Positions 16,959-24,636 of a DNA stretch of 64,000 nt are shown one piece after another (the stretch's first letter is position 1; every line of letters begins with the position of its first letter). This stretch comes from Comamonas sp. KCTC 72670 (GTDB taxonomy: Bacteria; Myxococcota; Myxococcia; Myxococcales; Myxococcaceae). A program made the translations under genes and the position numbers. Below the pieces are notes generated by a model. That model made no database searches. It saw nothing but the letters and a program-made list of their open reading frames with translations, and was not told the DNA's origin. Location of the stretch: positions 183,686 to 247,685 of the forward strand of contig BNCN01000013.1 of assembly GCA_014656495.1 (NCBI GenBank). The letters run 5' to 3'.

Positions 16959-17054
16959 TCAGCGCATGAACAGGAAGTAGAGCACCGCGCTCAAGGCGAC
17001 GGAGACCAGGATGCTGCCGATACAGCCGAGCCGGTTCGAGAAGAAGAAGAACAT
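16959..17054 (-). CDS. tiny single-pass membrane protein, 31 aa
   Basis: Begins MFFFFSNRLGCIGSILVSV and ends in a hydrophobic helix (ALSAVLYFLFMR). Proteins of about 30-40 residues with the same start (four or so Phe, S-N-R-x-G-C, one helix) are common in high-GC bacteria and usually unnamed, which supports this start. No strong ribosome binding site is seen. Its position after the isoprenoid operon on the same strand could mean cotranscription, but 86 bases separate it from the cyclotransferase gene. Confidence 0.5.
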   Translation of the reverse strand: MFFFFSNRLGCIGSILVSVALSAVLYFLFMR

Positions 17055-17140
17055 GCGCGGGCGCAAGGTGCGCACGCCCGGCTCGAATGGAAGCCGGGGG
17101 GCCCGCTGTGTCCTGGGGCGTACGGGAGACCGCCGGCGGC

Positions 17141-17662
17141 CTACGCGCCGCGCTTGAGCCGCTCCACATAGTCCGCGGGCAGCCCCGCGGCCTGGGCCCC
17201 TCGCACCAACGCCTCCACGAAGCGCGAGCTGATGGGGCCGTCGGACGAGGCCCGGCGTGGATTGGTGACGAAGGCCGTGGCCTCCACCTCCTGGCCGTCC
17301 ACCCGCACGCGCACCGGCCGCTCCACGCACATGCTCGTCACGAAGCCTTCCTTGTGCTGGATGATGGGCCAGTCCTGCCCCCGGATCTCGAACAGGCGGC
17401 CATGGACCTTCTGGCCGCTCGCGTCCGTCAGCCCGGCGACCCGGCCACCCCACCACCGCGACGGGAAGTCGTAGACGAGGTCCACGTCCAGCGCCTCGGC
17501 CAGCCGGCCTTCGGGCAGCTCGAAGAAGTCGTAGCTGTGCTGGGACCGCCACTCCTCGAACGCCGCGCGGTCCAGGATGGTCGAGTACGCGAAATACAGC
17601 CGCGTGGCGGACGGGTCCGCGCCCGCGCGCGCCTTCATCACCTGGTCGTAATGCGAATCCAT
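17141..17662 (-). CDS. gamma-glutamylcyclotransferase-fold protein
   Basis: 173 aa. The GGCT fold is indicated by YFAYSTILDRAAFEEW near residue 23 (the substrate loop, YFAYGSNL in the family), KVHGRLFEI (residues 85-93), and QHKEGF, whose Glu105 sits where the catalytic Glu of the family lies. Such enzymes release 5-oxoproline from gamma-glutamyl amines or peptides, but the substrate varies. The ATG is preceded by GAGGGG at 5 bases. Starts 16 bases after the GbsR/MarR regulator gene, so it is the third gene of the polyprenyl synthase operon. Replacement of the usual G-S-N-L by S-T-I-L may mean altered specificity. Confidence 0.65.
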   Translation of the reverse strand: MDSHYDQVMKARAGADPSATRLYFAYSTILDRAAFEEWRSQHSYDFFELPEGRLAEALDVDLVYDFPSRWWGGRVAGLTDASGQKVHGRLFEIRGQDWPIIQHKEGFVTSMCVERPVRVRVDGQEVEATAFVTNPRRASSDGPISSRFVEALVRGAQAAGLPADYVERLKRGA

Positions 17663-17678
17663 GTCCGCCCCTCTTCGG

Positions 17679-18275
17679 CTACTTCGAGCCCCGGCGGGCG
17701 CCCGAGCCATCGTCCCGGAAGACGGACAGCACACCGGACACGTCCAGCCGGGACGTCTTGATGAACAACCGGAGCGCGCGCTCCACATGCTCGGCCAGCG
17801 TGGCCATCTTCTCCAGGCGATGGAGCCGGTCGCGGGGCAGCTCCGCCTGGGACTCGGCCAACCGCCGGGCCTCCGCCAGGTCGGCGCGGATGCGCGCGAC
17901 GAAGCCCGCCTCGCGCTCCTCGATGACGTGCGTCACCATCCGCACGAGGTCATTCTCCGCGCCGTAGCGCCACACCGTGTCCTGGGGCAGCCGCACGCGT
18001 TGGATGACGCCCCAGCGCTCCAGGTCGCGCAGCAGCATGGAGACGCCGCCCTTGGACAGGTCCAGCTCGCGCTCGATCTCACCGGCGGTCAGAGGCTCAC
18101 CGCGCAGGTACAGCAGGGCCCACACCCGGCCCTGGTTGCGCTTGAACCCCCAGAATTCAATCACGTTCCCCACCGCGTCCACCGCGATGGCTTCCCAGGG
18201 CGCGAGCCGGCCATCCGCTGGCGGCGCCTCCGAGGCAGGGCTCCCGGGTCCCCCGGTCCACAGGTAGCCCTTCAT
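17679..18275 (-). CDS. GbsR/MarR-family transcriptional regulator
   Basis: 198 aa. A winged helix-turn-helix lies around residues 45-100 (RGEPLTAGEIERELDLSKGG, then VSMLLRDLERWGVIQRV), the GbsR signature, followed by a helical dimerisation region. GbsR-type regulators commonly repress compatible-solute or membrane-stress genes. Its ATG overlaps the stop of the polyprenyl synthase gene (ATGA), so the two are translationally coupled. A perfect palindrome in the operon promoter region (19298-19317) is the obvious candidate for its own operator, which would make the operon autoregulated. Confidence 0.8.
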   Translation of the reverse strand: MKGYLWTGGPGSPASEAPPADGRLAPWEAIAVDAVGNVIEFWGFKRNQGRVWALLYLRGEPLTAGEIERELDLSKGGVSMLLRDLERWGVIQRVRLPQDTVWRYGAENDLVRMVTHVIEEREAGFVARIRADLAEARRLAESQAELPRDRLHRLEKMATLAEHVERALRLFIKTSRLDVSGVLSVFRDDGSGARRGSK

Positions 18276-19270
18276 GCAGCGCGCCCCTGGACTTGCTCGG
18301 CGATGCCGGCCGACAGCCGCCGCGCCCAGCTCACCAGCTCCGCGCCGGTGGGCTCCTCGGCGAAGTGCCCCAGCTTGTCGAGCGCGGCGTCAATCTCCGC
18401 GTTCATGCGCTCCATGGACGCGTCCACCGCGCCCGTGGCCTCGATGGCCGCGCCAATCTCCTTCGTGCGCTCCGGGGTGATGGCGGCGAACGCCCACGCG
18501 TCCTTCAACTTCCGGCGCAGCGACTCATCCTTGGCCACCGCCAGGAGGATGGGCATGGACGGCGTGCGCGAGTGCACGTCCGCGTAGCGCGGCTTGCCCA
18601 CGTCCGTGCCCAGGATGTCCCGGATGTCGTCGGCGATCTGGAAGGCCACGCCCAGGTGCCGGCCGAACCCGTCGAAGCGCTCCACCGCCTCGGGGTGGTC
18701 CGCCAGCGTCGCCGCCGCCTTGCCGCACCAGCCGAAGAGCGAGCCCGTCTTGCCCTCGGCGATGAAGCGCAGCCGGTTCATCGGCAGGTCCAGGTCGCCG
18801 CGGGCCTCCACCTCGGCGATGGCCGCGCGCGTCATCTCCGCCACCACCGACAGCGCGCTGCGCGTCAGCCGCGCGTCCAGCAGGGACAGCTGGTGCAGGC
18901 CGTTGGCCAGGATGAGGTCGCCGCTCATCACCGCGACGATGTTGCCCCAGCGCGCGTTCACCGTGGGCCGGCCGCGGCGGAACATGCCGGCGTCCACCAC
19001 GTCGTCATGGAGCAGGCTGGCCGAGTGGATGAGCTCCGCGGCCACCGCCACGTCCACCAGCCGCTCCGCCGGGACCCCCACCGCGCCGCCGAACAGCCGC
19101 GTCAGCATGGGGCGCGCACGCTTGCTGCCGCTTCCCAGGCAGAGGTGACGGGCAGCCTCCATCAGCGTGTCACCCTTCACGCCCGGACCGGCGTCACCAT
19201 CCACCAGGGTGCTGCCAATCCGCTGCTCCACCGCCCCCAGAAAGTCCGTCAGCTCCCGAGCCAGATCCAT
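18272..19270 (-). CDS. polyprenyl diphosphate synthase
   Basis: 332 aa, trans-isoprenyl diphosphate synthase. The first Asp-rich motif is LLHDDVVD (Asp89, Asp90, Asp93) and the second is QIADDIRD; GSKRARP near residue 47 binds isopentenyl diphosphate, and GKTGSLF is also conserved. The residues upstream of the first Asp motif are small (SAS), suggesting products longer than farnesyl, e.g. geranylgeranyl or longer. Cytoplasmic enzyme feeding quinone, carotenoid or other prenyl pathways. First gene of its operon: GAGGAG precedes the ATG at about 10 bases, with a palindromic operator candidate just upstream. Confidence 0.88.
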   Translation of the reverse strand: MDLARELTDFLGAVEQRIGSTLVDGDAGPGVKGDTLMEAARHLCLGSGSKRARPMLTRLFGGAVGVPAERLVDVAVAAELIHSASLLHDDVVDAGMFRRGRPTVNARWGNIVAVMSGDLILANGLHQLSLLDARLTRSALSVVAEMTRAAIAEVEARGDLDLPMNRLRFIAEGKTGSLFGWCGKAAATLADHPEAVERFDGFGRHLGVAFQIADDIRDILGTDVGKPRYADVHSRTPSMPILLAVAKDESLRRKLKDAWAFAAITPERTKEIGAAIEATGAVDASMERMNAEIDAALDKLGHFAEEPTGAELVSWARRLSAGIAEQVQGRAA

Positions 19271-19297
19271 GTGCGCCGTCTCCTCGTTCGTTCATAT

Positions 19298-19317
19298 AGT
19301 TCAAGACCGCTTGAACT
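19298..19317. promoter_or_regulatory. Palindromic operator candidate
   Basis: Perfect inverted repeat AGTTCAAG-ACCG-CTTGAACT, located 28-47 bases upstream of the polyprenyl synthase start. TATATGAA follows immediately on the transcribed strand and could be part of the -10 region. The operon encodes a GbsR/MarR regulator as its second gene, the most economical candidate to bind here. Confidence 0.6.
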
Positions 19318-19475
19318 GCACCTGATTCCAGCGCTGCCCAGCAGCCGGGCGCGGCGCCGTGACAGGAGATGTGGGACAGGCGCGTTTCTCCCGCCCGGAG
19401 AGCGGCCGGACGTCCTGGGGCCTCCCGGGGTCGGATTGAGACCGGCCTCCGGGGCGTGAGACACCCAGCGGACCC

Positions 19476-20960
19476 GTGACTCGCGCAGCCTCCCGTCGGC
19501 CGTTCCTCCGCAGCTTCGCTTCTCTCGCCTCCGCGGTTCCGCTGTTCCGGCCGGGCTCGTCCCTGCCTGGCTCCACGGCGCCGCTGCTGGGAGCGCCGCC
19601 CACGGACGGCCCCGGCCCCCGCGTCGCGGAGTCACGGGGCAGGCTGCGCCAGACGCTGGGCGCCTCCGTCGTGGAGGGCATGTTCGCGGAGGTGTTCACC
19701 GCCTGCGCGGGCGCGACGGTGCTCACCGCCTGGGCCATTGCCCTGAAGCTGGGCCCCTTCCTGGTGGGCGTGATGACCGCCCTGCCCTTCTTCGCGCAGT
19801 TCGTCCAGTTCCCCGCGGCGTGGCTCACGGGCCTCTTCGGGCACCGGCGGGTGGCGCTCACCGCGGTGTTCCTCTCGCGCGTGGTGATGTTTCCCCTGGC
19901 CATCCTCCCCTGGCTCGAGCTGCCCTTCGAGGCGCAGCAGCGCCTGCTGTTGACGGTGGCGGGCGTCTCCGCGTCGCTGAGCGTGGTGGGCAACAACGCC
20001 TGGGTGGCCTGGATGGGGGAGCTGGTGCCACGCGCCGTCCGGGGCCGCTTCTTCGGGAGGCGCACCGCGCTCACGACGCTGGCGGGCACCCTGGCCTCGC
20101 TCGGCGCGGGACTCCTGATGGACCGCCTTCGCCCGGGGCTCGGCGTGGGCGTCGCGCTGCCGCTGCTCGCGCTGGCGTCGTGCATCATGGGCGTCATCAC
20201 CACCTTGATGATGGCCACGCAGCACGACCCGGCGCCGCCTGGCACCACGCCTCCGCTGGAGCTCAAGGGCGCGCTGGTGCCGTTCAAGGATGACAAGGCG
20301 CGCCGCGTGTTGTCCTACCAGATGGCCTGGAACGCGGCCGTGGGCGTCTCCGCGCCCTTCTTCGCCCTGCACAGCCTGCAGAACCTCAAGATGACCTTCG
20401 TCATCATGGCGCTGCACGCCGCCGCGGTGGCCGGGGTGCGCATCCTCGCGGCGCCGCTCTGGGGCCGCGCCATTGACCGCTGCGGCGCCCAGCCCGTCCT
20501 GATGGCGTGCTCCCTGGGCATCGCGTTCATCCCCGCCCTCTGGCTGCTGCCCACCGCGGGCACCTTGTGGCCGCTGCTCTTCGACGTCCTCCTCGCCGGC
20601 GCGCTGTGGAGCGGCCACGGCCTGGCCATCTTCGAGCTGCCGCTGACCGTCGCCCCGCGGAAGAACCGCCCCTTCTATCTCGCGGCCTTCGCCACCGCGG
20701 GTGGCCTGGCCTACGCCGCCGCCGCCGCGCTCGGGGGCGCCATCGCCGCCGCGCTGCCCACGAACTTCACGTTGGGCGGTCACGCGTGGGTCAATCTCCA
20801 CGTCCTCTTCGTGCTGTCCTCCGTGGCCCGGCTGGGCGCCGCCCTGTTGACGGCGCGCATCCTGGAACCCGGCGTCCGGCCCGTGCGAACCGTGGGCGCG
20901 CTGCTGGAGCGGCTGCTGCCGAGGCCAATCGCTGCTCAGCGCACCGCGTTGGACAAATGA
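19476..20960 (+). CDS. MFS transporter
   Basis: 494 aa starting at GTG. After a basic, Pro-rich N-terminal extension of about 50 residues there are roughly twelve hydrophobic segments. The first loop region contains FGHRRVALTAVFLSR (loop 2-3 position), and VRGRFFGRRTALTTLAGTLA lies in the central region. This pattern (ELVPxxxRGRFFGRR) matches a branch of the major facilitator superfamily found in myxobacteria and other high-GC bacteria. Substrate unknown. Divergent from the polyprenyl synthase operon, sharing the roughly 205-bp region with the palindrome, so the same regulator may influence it. Confidence 0.8.
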   Translation: MTRAASRRPFLRSFASLASAVPLFRPGSSLPGSTAPLLGAPPTDGPGPRVAESRGRLRQTLGASVVEGMFAEVFTACAGATVLTAWAIALKLGPFLVGVMTALPFFAQFVQFPAAWLTGLFGHRRVALTAVFLSRVVMFPLAILPWLELPFEAQQRLLLTVAGVSASLSVVGNNAWVAWMGELVPRAVRGRFFGRRTALTTLAGTLASLGAGLLMDRLRPGLGVGVALPLLALASCIMGVITTLMMATQHDPAPPGTTPPLELKGALVPFKDDKARRVLSYQMAWNAAVGVSAPFFALHSLQNLKMTFVIMALHAAAVAGVRILAAPLWGRAIDRCGAQPVLMACSLGIAFIPALWLLPTAGTLWPLLFDVLLAGALWSGHGLAIFELPLTVAPRKNRPFYLAAFATAGGLAYAAAAALGGAIAAALPTNFTLGGHAWVNLHVLFVLSSVARLGAALLTARILEPGVRPVRTVGALLERLLPRPIAAQRTALDK

Positions 20961-21143
20961 CAAACACAAACGATAACAGCGACAGTGCGGGTGATCCTGC
21001 GGGATTGTGCAATTCCTTGGCACCCAGGCAGATATTTCCAGAATAGTTGGTGATTTGCCTTTTTCACGGAAAGTGTGTTTTCTGCCGCGCCAGCACCGTC
21101 CCCCTTCGAGGGGCGCGGTCAACCCGCAGCGCAGGAGCACGAC

Positions 21144-23237
21144 ATGTCCTCAGGTCCTTACCGAAGGCGCCTTTTTCATGCGGTGTTTCTCATGGGAACC
21201 CTCTCGGGTTCTGCGGCAATGGCAGTCAACTCGCAGCACGACGAACACCGCAATTTCGACGCACGTGACGCGTACAATGCGCAGGCGAAGTTTGGTGTCT
21301 CCCGCGCGCAGTTGGCCAGCCAGGCGGCCCTGCGGCAGGCGGTCCCCGGCCTCCTCGTGGAGTTCGACGAGTCCAACGGCCTGGTGCGGTCGCTGACCAA
21401 CCCGGTGGGCGCGCTGTCCGGCCCGAGCAGCGGAGACCCGCTGGCCATTGGCCTGGACTTCGTCCAGAAGCACCGCGACGCGTTCGGGCTGAGCCTGAAC
21501 GACCTCGCGAACCTCGAGGTCACGGACCGCGTCTATTCGAAGCTCAGCGGCATCACCAACCTGTACCTGCGCCAGACGTTCAAGGGCGTGCCCGTCTACA
21601 ACGCGCAGCTGCAGATCAACGTGGGCCGTGACGGCAGCGTGCTCAGCGTGCACAGCGACTTCCTCCCGTCGCTGGAGACGTCGCTGGCCGGCACCACGCC
21701 GCGCCTGGGCGCCGCCGAGGCGGTGGCCGGTGTGGCCAGGCACCTGGGCGTACGGCTCGCCACGCCGCCCCAGGCCCTGGAGGCGGCGAAGGGCGCGCGC
21801 CAGCTGACGCGCGTCGCGGTGGAGGGCTTGTCCACCGAGCCCGTCGACGCGGAGCTGGTCGTCCTGCCGGTCCGCCTGGGCGAGGCGCGCCTGGTGTGGC
21901 GCTTCCAGGTCCACACGCTCGACAACGACCACGCCTACGACCTGACGGTGGACGCGCAGACGGGCAAGGTCTGGACGCGCTTCGACTGGGTGGCCGCGGA
22001 CTCCTACCGCGTCTATCCCATGCCGGTGGAGAGTCCCATCCACACCACGCCGCTGCCCCCCTCCGACGGCCGCGTGCTGGTCAACAACCCCGCCAACGCC
22101 ACGGCCTCGCCTTACGGCTGGCATGACACCAACGGCGTCGCTGGCGCCGAGTTCACCATCCCGCGCGGCAACAACGTCCACGCCTACGTGGACGCCAGCA
22201 ACACCGGCTCGCCGCCCGCCACTCAGCCCAACTGCGGCGCGACGCTCAACTGCGACTTCCCCATCAACCTCACGGCCGCGCCGTCCACGTACGTCCCCGC
22301 GGCCGTCACGAACCTCTTCTACTGGAACAACATCATCCACGACGTCCACTACCAGTACGGCTTCGACGAGCGTTCCGGTAACTTCCAGGTGAACAACTAC
22401 GGCCGTGGCGGCCTGGGCAACGACGACGTCCGCGCCGAGGCCCAGGATGGTGGCGGCCGCAACAACGCCAACTTCCTCACCCCGCCGGACGGCCAGCGCC
22501 CGCGCATGCAGATGTACATCTGGAACACCGTCACGCCGAACCGCGACGGTGACCTGGACGCCGGCATCATCGTCCACGAGTACGGCCATGGCATCTCCAA
22601 CCGCCTGGTCGGTGGCCCCAGCAACGTGTCGTGCCTGGGCAACCGGCAGCAGCCGGGTGAAGGCATCAGCGACTTCCTGTCGCTCTTCTACACCGCGCGC
22701 GCGACGGACACCGGTCCGCAGGGCCGTGGCGTGGGCACCTACGCGCTGAACCAGCCCACCACCGGCGTGGGCATCCGTCCGCAGCGCTACAGCACCAGCC
22801 CCTCCGTCAACACCTGGACCTACGCCAGCATCAGCAGCCAGGCCGTTCCGCACGGCGTGGGCGCGGTGTTCGCGCAGGGCATGTGGGAGGCGTACTGGGC
22901 GCTCGTCGACGCGCACGGCTTCAGCCCGGACCTGTACAACGCCACCGGCACCGCGGGTAACCAGCGCATGATGCTGTACTTCACCCAGGGCCTGAAGAAC
23001 ACGCCGTGCAGCCCCACCTTCACCCAGGTGCGTGACGGCATCATCACCGCGGCCACGGCCCTGCACGGCGGCGCGGACGTGTGCCGCCTGTGGACCGCGT
23101 TCGCCGCGTTCGGCCTGGGCAGCAACGCCGTCTCCGGTGGTTCGACCAGCATCACGCCCACCAACGGCTTCGCGGTCCCCGCCGCGTGCGCATCCCTCGC
23201 CCCCACGGGCGCCGCTCCGACGGATGTGACGCTGTAG
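21144..23237 (+). CDS. secreted fungalysin-type metalloprotease (M36)
   Basis: 697 aa with a signal peptide (HAVFLMGTLSGSAAMA), an N-terminal propeptide of the PepSY/FTP type (to about residue 270), and an M36 catalytic domain. The zinc site is HEYGH (residues 478-482); the third ligand lies in GEGISDF about 28 residues later, where most family members read GEGWSDF. Several Asn/Gly-rich stretches and few Cys suit an extracellular enzyme. AGGAG at 7 bases supports this ATG. Probably secreted for predation or nutrient release. A strong hairpin follows the stop. Confidence 0.9.
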   Translation: MSSGPYRRRLFHAVFLMGTLSGSAAMAVNSQHDEHRNFDARDAYNAQAKFGVSRAQLASQAALRQAVPGLLVEFDESNGLVRSLTNPVGALSGPSSGDPLAIGLDFVQKHRDAFGLSLNDLANLEVTDRVYSKLSGITNLYLRQTFKGVPVYNAQLQINVGRDGSVLSVHSDFLPSLETSLAGTTPRLGAAEAVAGVARHLGVRLATPPQALEAAKGARQLTRVAVEGLSTEPVDAELVVLPVRLGEARLVWRFQVHTLDNDHAYDLTVDAQTGKVWTRFDWVAADSYRVYPMPVESPIHTTPLPPSDGRVLVNNPANATASPYGWHDTNGVAGAEFTIPRGNNVHAYVDASNTGSPPATQPNCGATLNCDFPINLTAAPSTYVPAAVTNLFYWNNIIHDVHYQYGFDERSGNFQVNNYGRGGLGNDDVRAEAQDGGGRNNANFLTPPDGQRPRMQMYIWNTVTPNRDGDLDAGIIVHEYGHGISNRLVGGPSNVSCLGNRQQPGEGISDFLSLFYTARATDTGPQGRGVGTYALNQPTTGVGIRPQRYSTSPSVNTWTYASISSQAVPHGVGAVFAQGMWEAYWALVDAHGFSPDLYNATGTAGNQRMMLYFTQGLKNTPCSPTFTQVRDGIITAATALHGGADVCRLWTAFAAFGLGSNAVSGGSTSITPTNGFAVPAACASLAPTGAAPTDVTL

Positions 23238-23248
23238 TCTGCTGATCA

Positions 23249-23283
23249 GGTCAGGCCGGAGCGACCCGCGCTCCGGCCTGACC
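23249..23283 (+). terminator. Terminator hairpin after the M36 protease
   Basis: Perfect 15-bp stem (GGTCAGGCCGGAGCG / CGCTCCGGCCTGACC) with a 5-base loop, starting 12 bases after the protease stop. No T-run. Confidence 0.75.
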
Positions 23284-23364
23284 GTACCGCCCGCCTGGAA
23301 GGAAGGCCTTCCAAGGCGCGCGAAAGCAGCACCCGCCTCGCGCGTTGAGGTATCACTCCGCTCG

Positions 23365-23874
23365 ATGCGCCTACGCACCGCCTGGAGCCTGCTGCTGCTC
23401 GGCCTCTCGCCGCTGACCTGGGCGTGCAAACGAGAGCCGCCTCCGGCCTATGTCCGGCTCCAGGGCACCGCGCCCCCGCTGGGGCAGGTTCCGGCATCCC
23501 GCGCGCTGCTCGTCGTCTTCTGGGCGTCGTGGTGCCCGCCCTGCGTCGAGGAGACGCCCCCACTCCTCGCCCTCGCCCAGACGCCGCCAGAGGACCTCCA
23601 GGTCATCGTCTTCAGCCATGACGAGAGCGCGCGGGCCGTGGAGTCCTTCTTCCAGGGCCCCGCGCCAGCCCCCCTCCACCTCCGCCTCGATTCGGACAAG
23701 CGCGCGGGCAGCGACTTCGGCGTGGACCGGCTCCCCGTCAGCTTCCTCCTCGTCGACGGGCGTCTGGCCGCTCGCTTCTCGGGCCCACGTGACTGGGATG
23801 CGCGGGAGATGCGCCGCCTGCTGGAGAAGCTGATTCGCGAAACGCCACGGCCAGCGGCCGGCGCGCCGGATTGA
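23365..23874 (+). CDS. TlpA/thioredoxin-like lipoprotein
   Basis: 169 aa. The signal peptide ends in LTWAC (lipobox, Cys21). The thioredoxin fold has the redox motif ASWCPPC, the cis-Pro loop LPVSFLLVDG, and the strand VIVFSHDE between them. Such TlpA/ResA-like proteins reduce disulphides in the periplasm or serve cytochrome c or metal-site maturation. Followed after 34 bases by the first small Cys-rich protein of the metal-efflux cluster, so it may keep those cysteines reduced; that link is inference from position. Confidence 0.8.
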   Translation: MRLRTAWSLLLLGLSPLTWACKREPPPAYVRLQGTAPPLGQVPASRALLVVFWASWCPPCVEETPPLLALAQTPPEDLQVIVFSHDESARAVESFFQGPAPAPLHLRLDSDKRAGSDFGVDRLPVSFLLVDGRLAARFSGPRDWDAREMRRLLEKLIRETPRPAAGAPD

Positions 23875-23908
23875 CACTCCCTCGGCTCCTTTTGTAAGCC
23901 GCTCCTGG

Positions 23909-24211
23909 ATGCAGTCCCTTCTGCGAATGCTCGCGGTGCTCCTGGTCCTGATGACCGGCGGCGTCTTCCAGACGCTGGCCCTGGCGTCGGACTCGCATGG
24001 GGATTGCGCGGATGAAGCCAGCGACGATTGCGAGGACTGCTCCCCCAACTGTGTGCTGTGCGTGTGCTGTCCGCTGCGGGCCGCCCCCGGCCCCAGCTCG
24101 CCCGTCGCCCAGGTGATTCCGCTCCCCCGGCCGCTGCCAGTCCCCTCGCACGTGACGGAGCCCACGCTCTCCGGCGTTGGGACCGACATCTTCCAGCCGC
24201 CCAGAGCCTGA
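23909..24211 (+). CDS. small exported Cys-rich protein, putative metal-binding
   Basis: 100 aa. Signal peptide (LLRMLAVLLVLMTGGVFQTL), then an acidic, Cys-dense stretch (DCADEASDDCEDCSPNC, then VLCVCCP) with seven Cys in about 25 residues, then a Pro-rich tail. Small periplasmic proteins of this layout precede heavy-metal RND pump genes in many proteobacteria (CzcI/CopL-like in position, not clearly homologous). Probably buffers or senses metal ions in the periplasm. First gene of the efflux cluster; 155 non-coding bases separate it from the next gene. Confidence 0.6.
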   Translation: MQSLLRMLAVLLVLMTGGVFQTLALASDSHGDCADEASDDCEDCSPNCVLCVCCPLRAAPGPSSPVAQVIPLPRPLPVPSHVTEPTLSGVGTDIFQPPRA

Positions 24212-24366
24212 CACCGCCCTTCACGGGAGACGTGTGTCTTGCGAAGGCCCGGGCCGGACGTGTGCGCACGTCCGCGCCGCCCGCCTGAGCCCTGTCCATT
24301 CCTCCCGCGCACCTTCGCGCGGGCCCTCACCACCGTGGGCACGCGCCCCGGCCGGAGCGCTTCATC

Positions 24367-24636
24367 ATGCACTCGCTGCGTTCGCTGTCCGTCGTCCTGT
24401 CGCTGTTCACCGCCCCCGTCCTGGCCGCGGAGCCCCAGGCCGCGCCGCAGGCCCCGACCGCCGAGCCCGAGAAGCCGCGCTGTGAGCACGGCGTCCAGAA
24501 GTCCCTCTGCGCCCGCTGCAACCCGAAGCTGGCGCCCGTCTTCAAGGCCAAGAAGGACTGGTGCCCGGAGCATGCGCGGCCCGAGTCCCAGTGCGTCCTC
24601 TGCAACCCGGAGCTCGCCAAGAAGGGCGTGAAGTAG
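24367..24636 (+). CDS. stand-alone exported Cys/His ('CNP') metal-binding domain protein
   Basis: 89 aa: a signal peptide (about residues 1-20, ending VLAAEP), a Pro/Ala linker, then a repeated Cys/His module: C39-E-H41, C48-x-x-C51-N-P, C66-P-E-H69, C76-x-x-C79-N-P. The same module with the same spacing occupies residues 48-90 of the adaptor encoded directly downstream; its stop is immediately followed by the adaptor ATG. Eight Cys/His ligands suggest two zinc-knuckle-like metal sites. Likely a soluble periplasmic metal carrier delivering ions to, or competing with, the adaptor. Function inferred from sequence and context. Confidence 0.7.
   Translation: MHSLRSLSVVLSLFTAPVLAAEPQAAPQAPTAEPEKPRCEHGVQKSLCARCNPKLAPVFKAKKDWCPEHARPESQCVLCNPELAKKGVK

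Noticed and set aside
21017..21032. Sigma-54 promoter (TTGGCAC) upstream of the M36 protease
   Set aside because: The GC element is three bases too close to the GG element, so the required spacing is not met.
21150..23429. Long minus-strand open frame opposite the M36 protease
   Set aside because: Composition is typical of a high-GC antisense frame and it has no domain; the protease on the plus strand is well supported.
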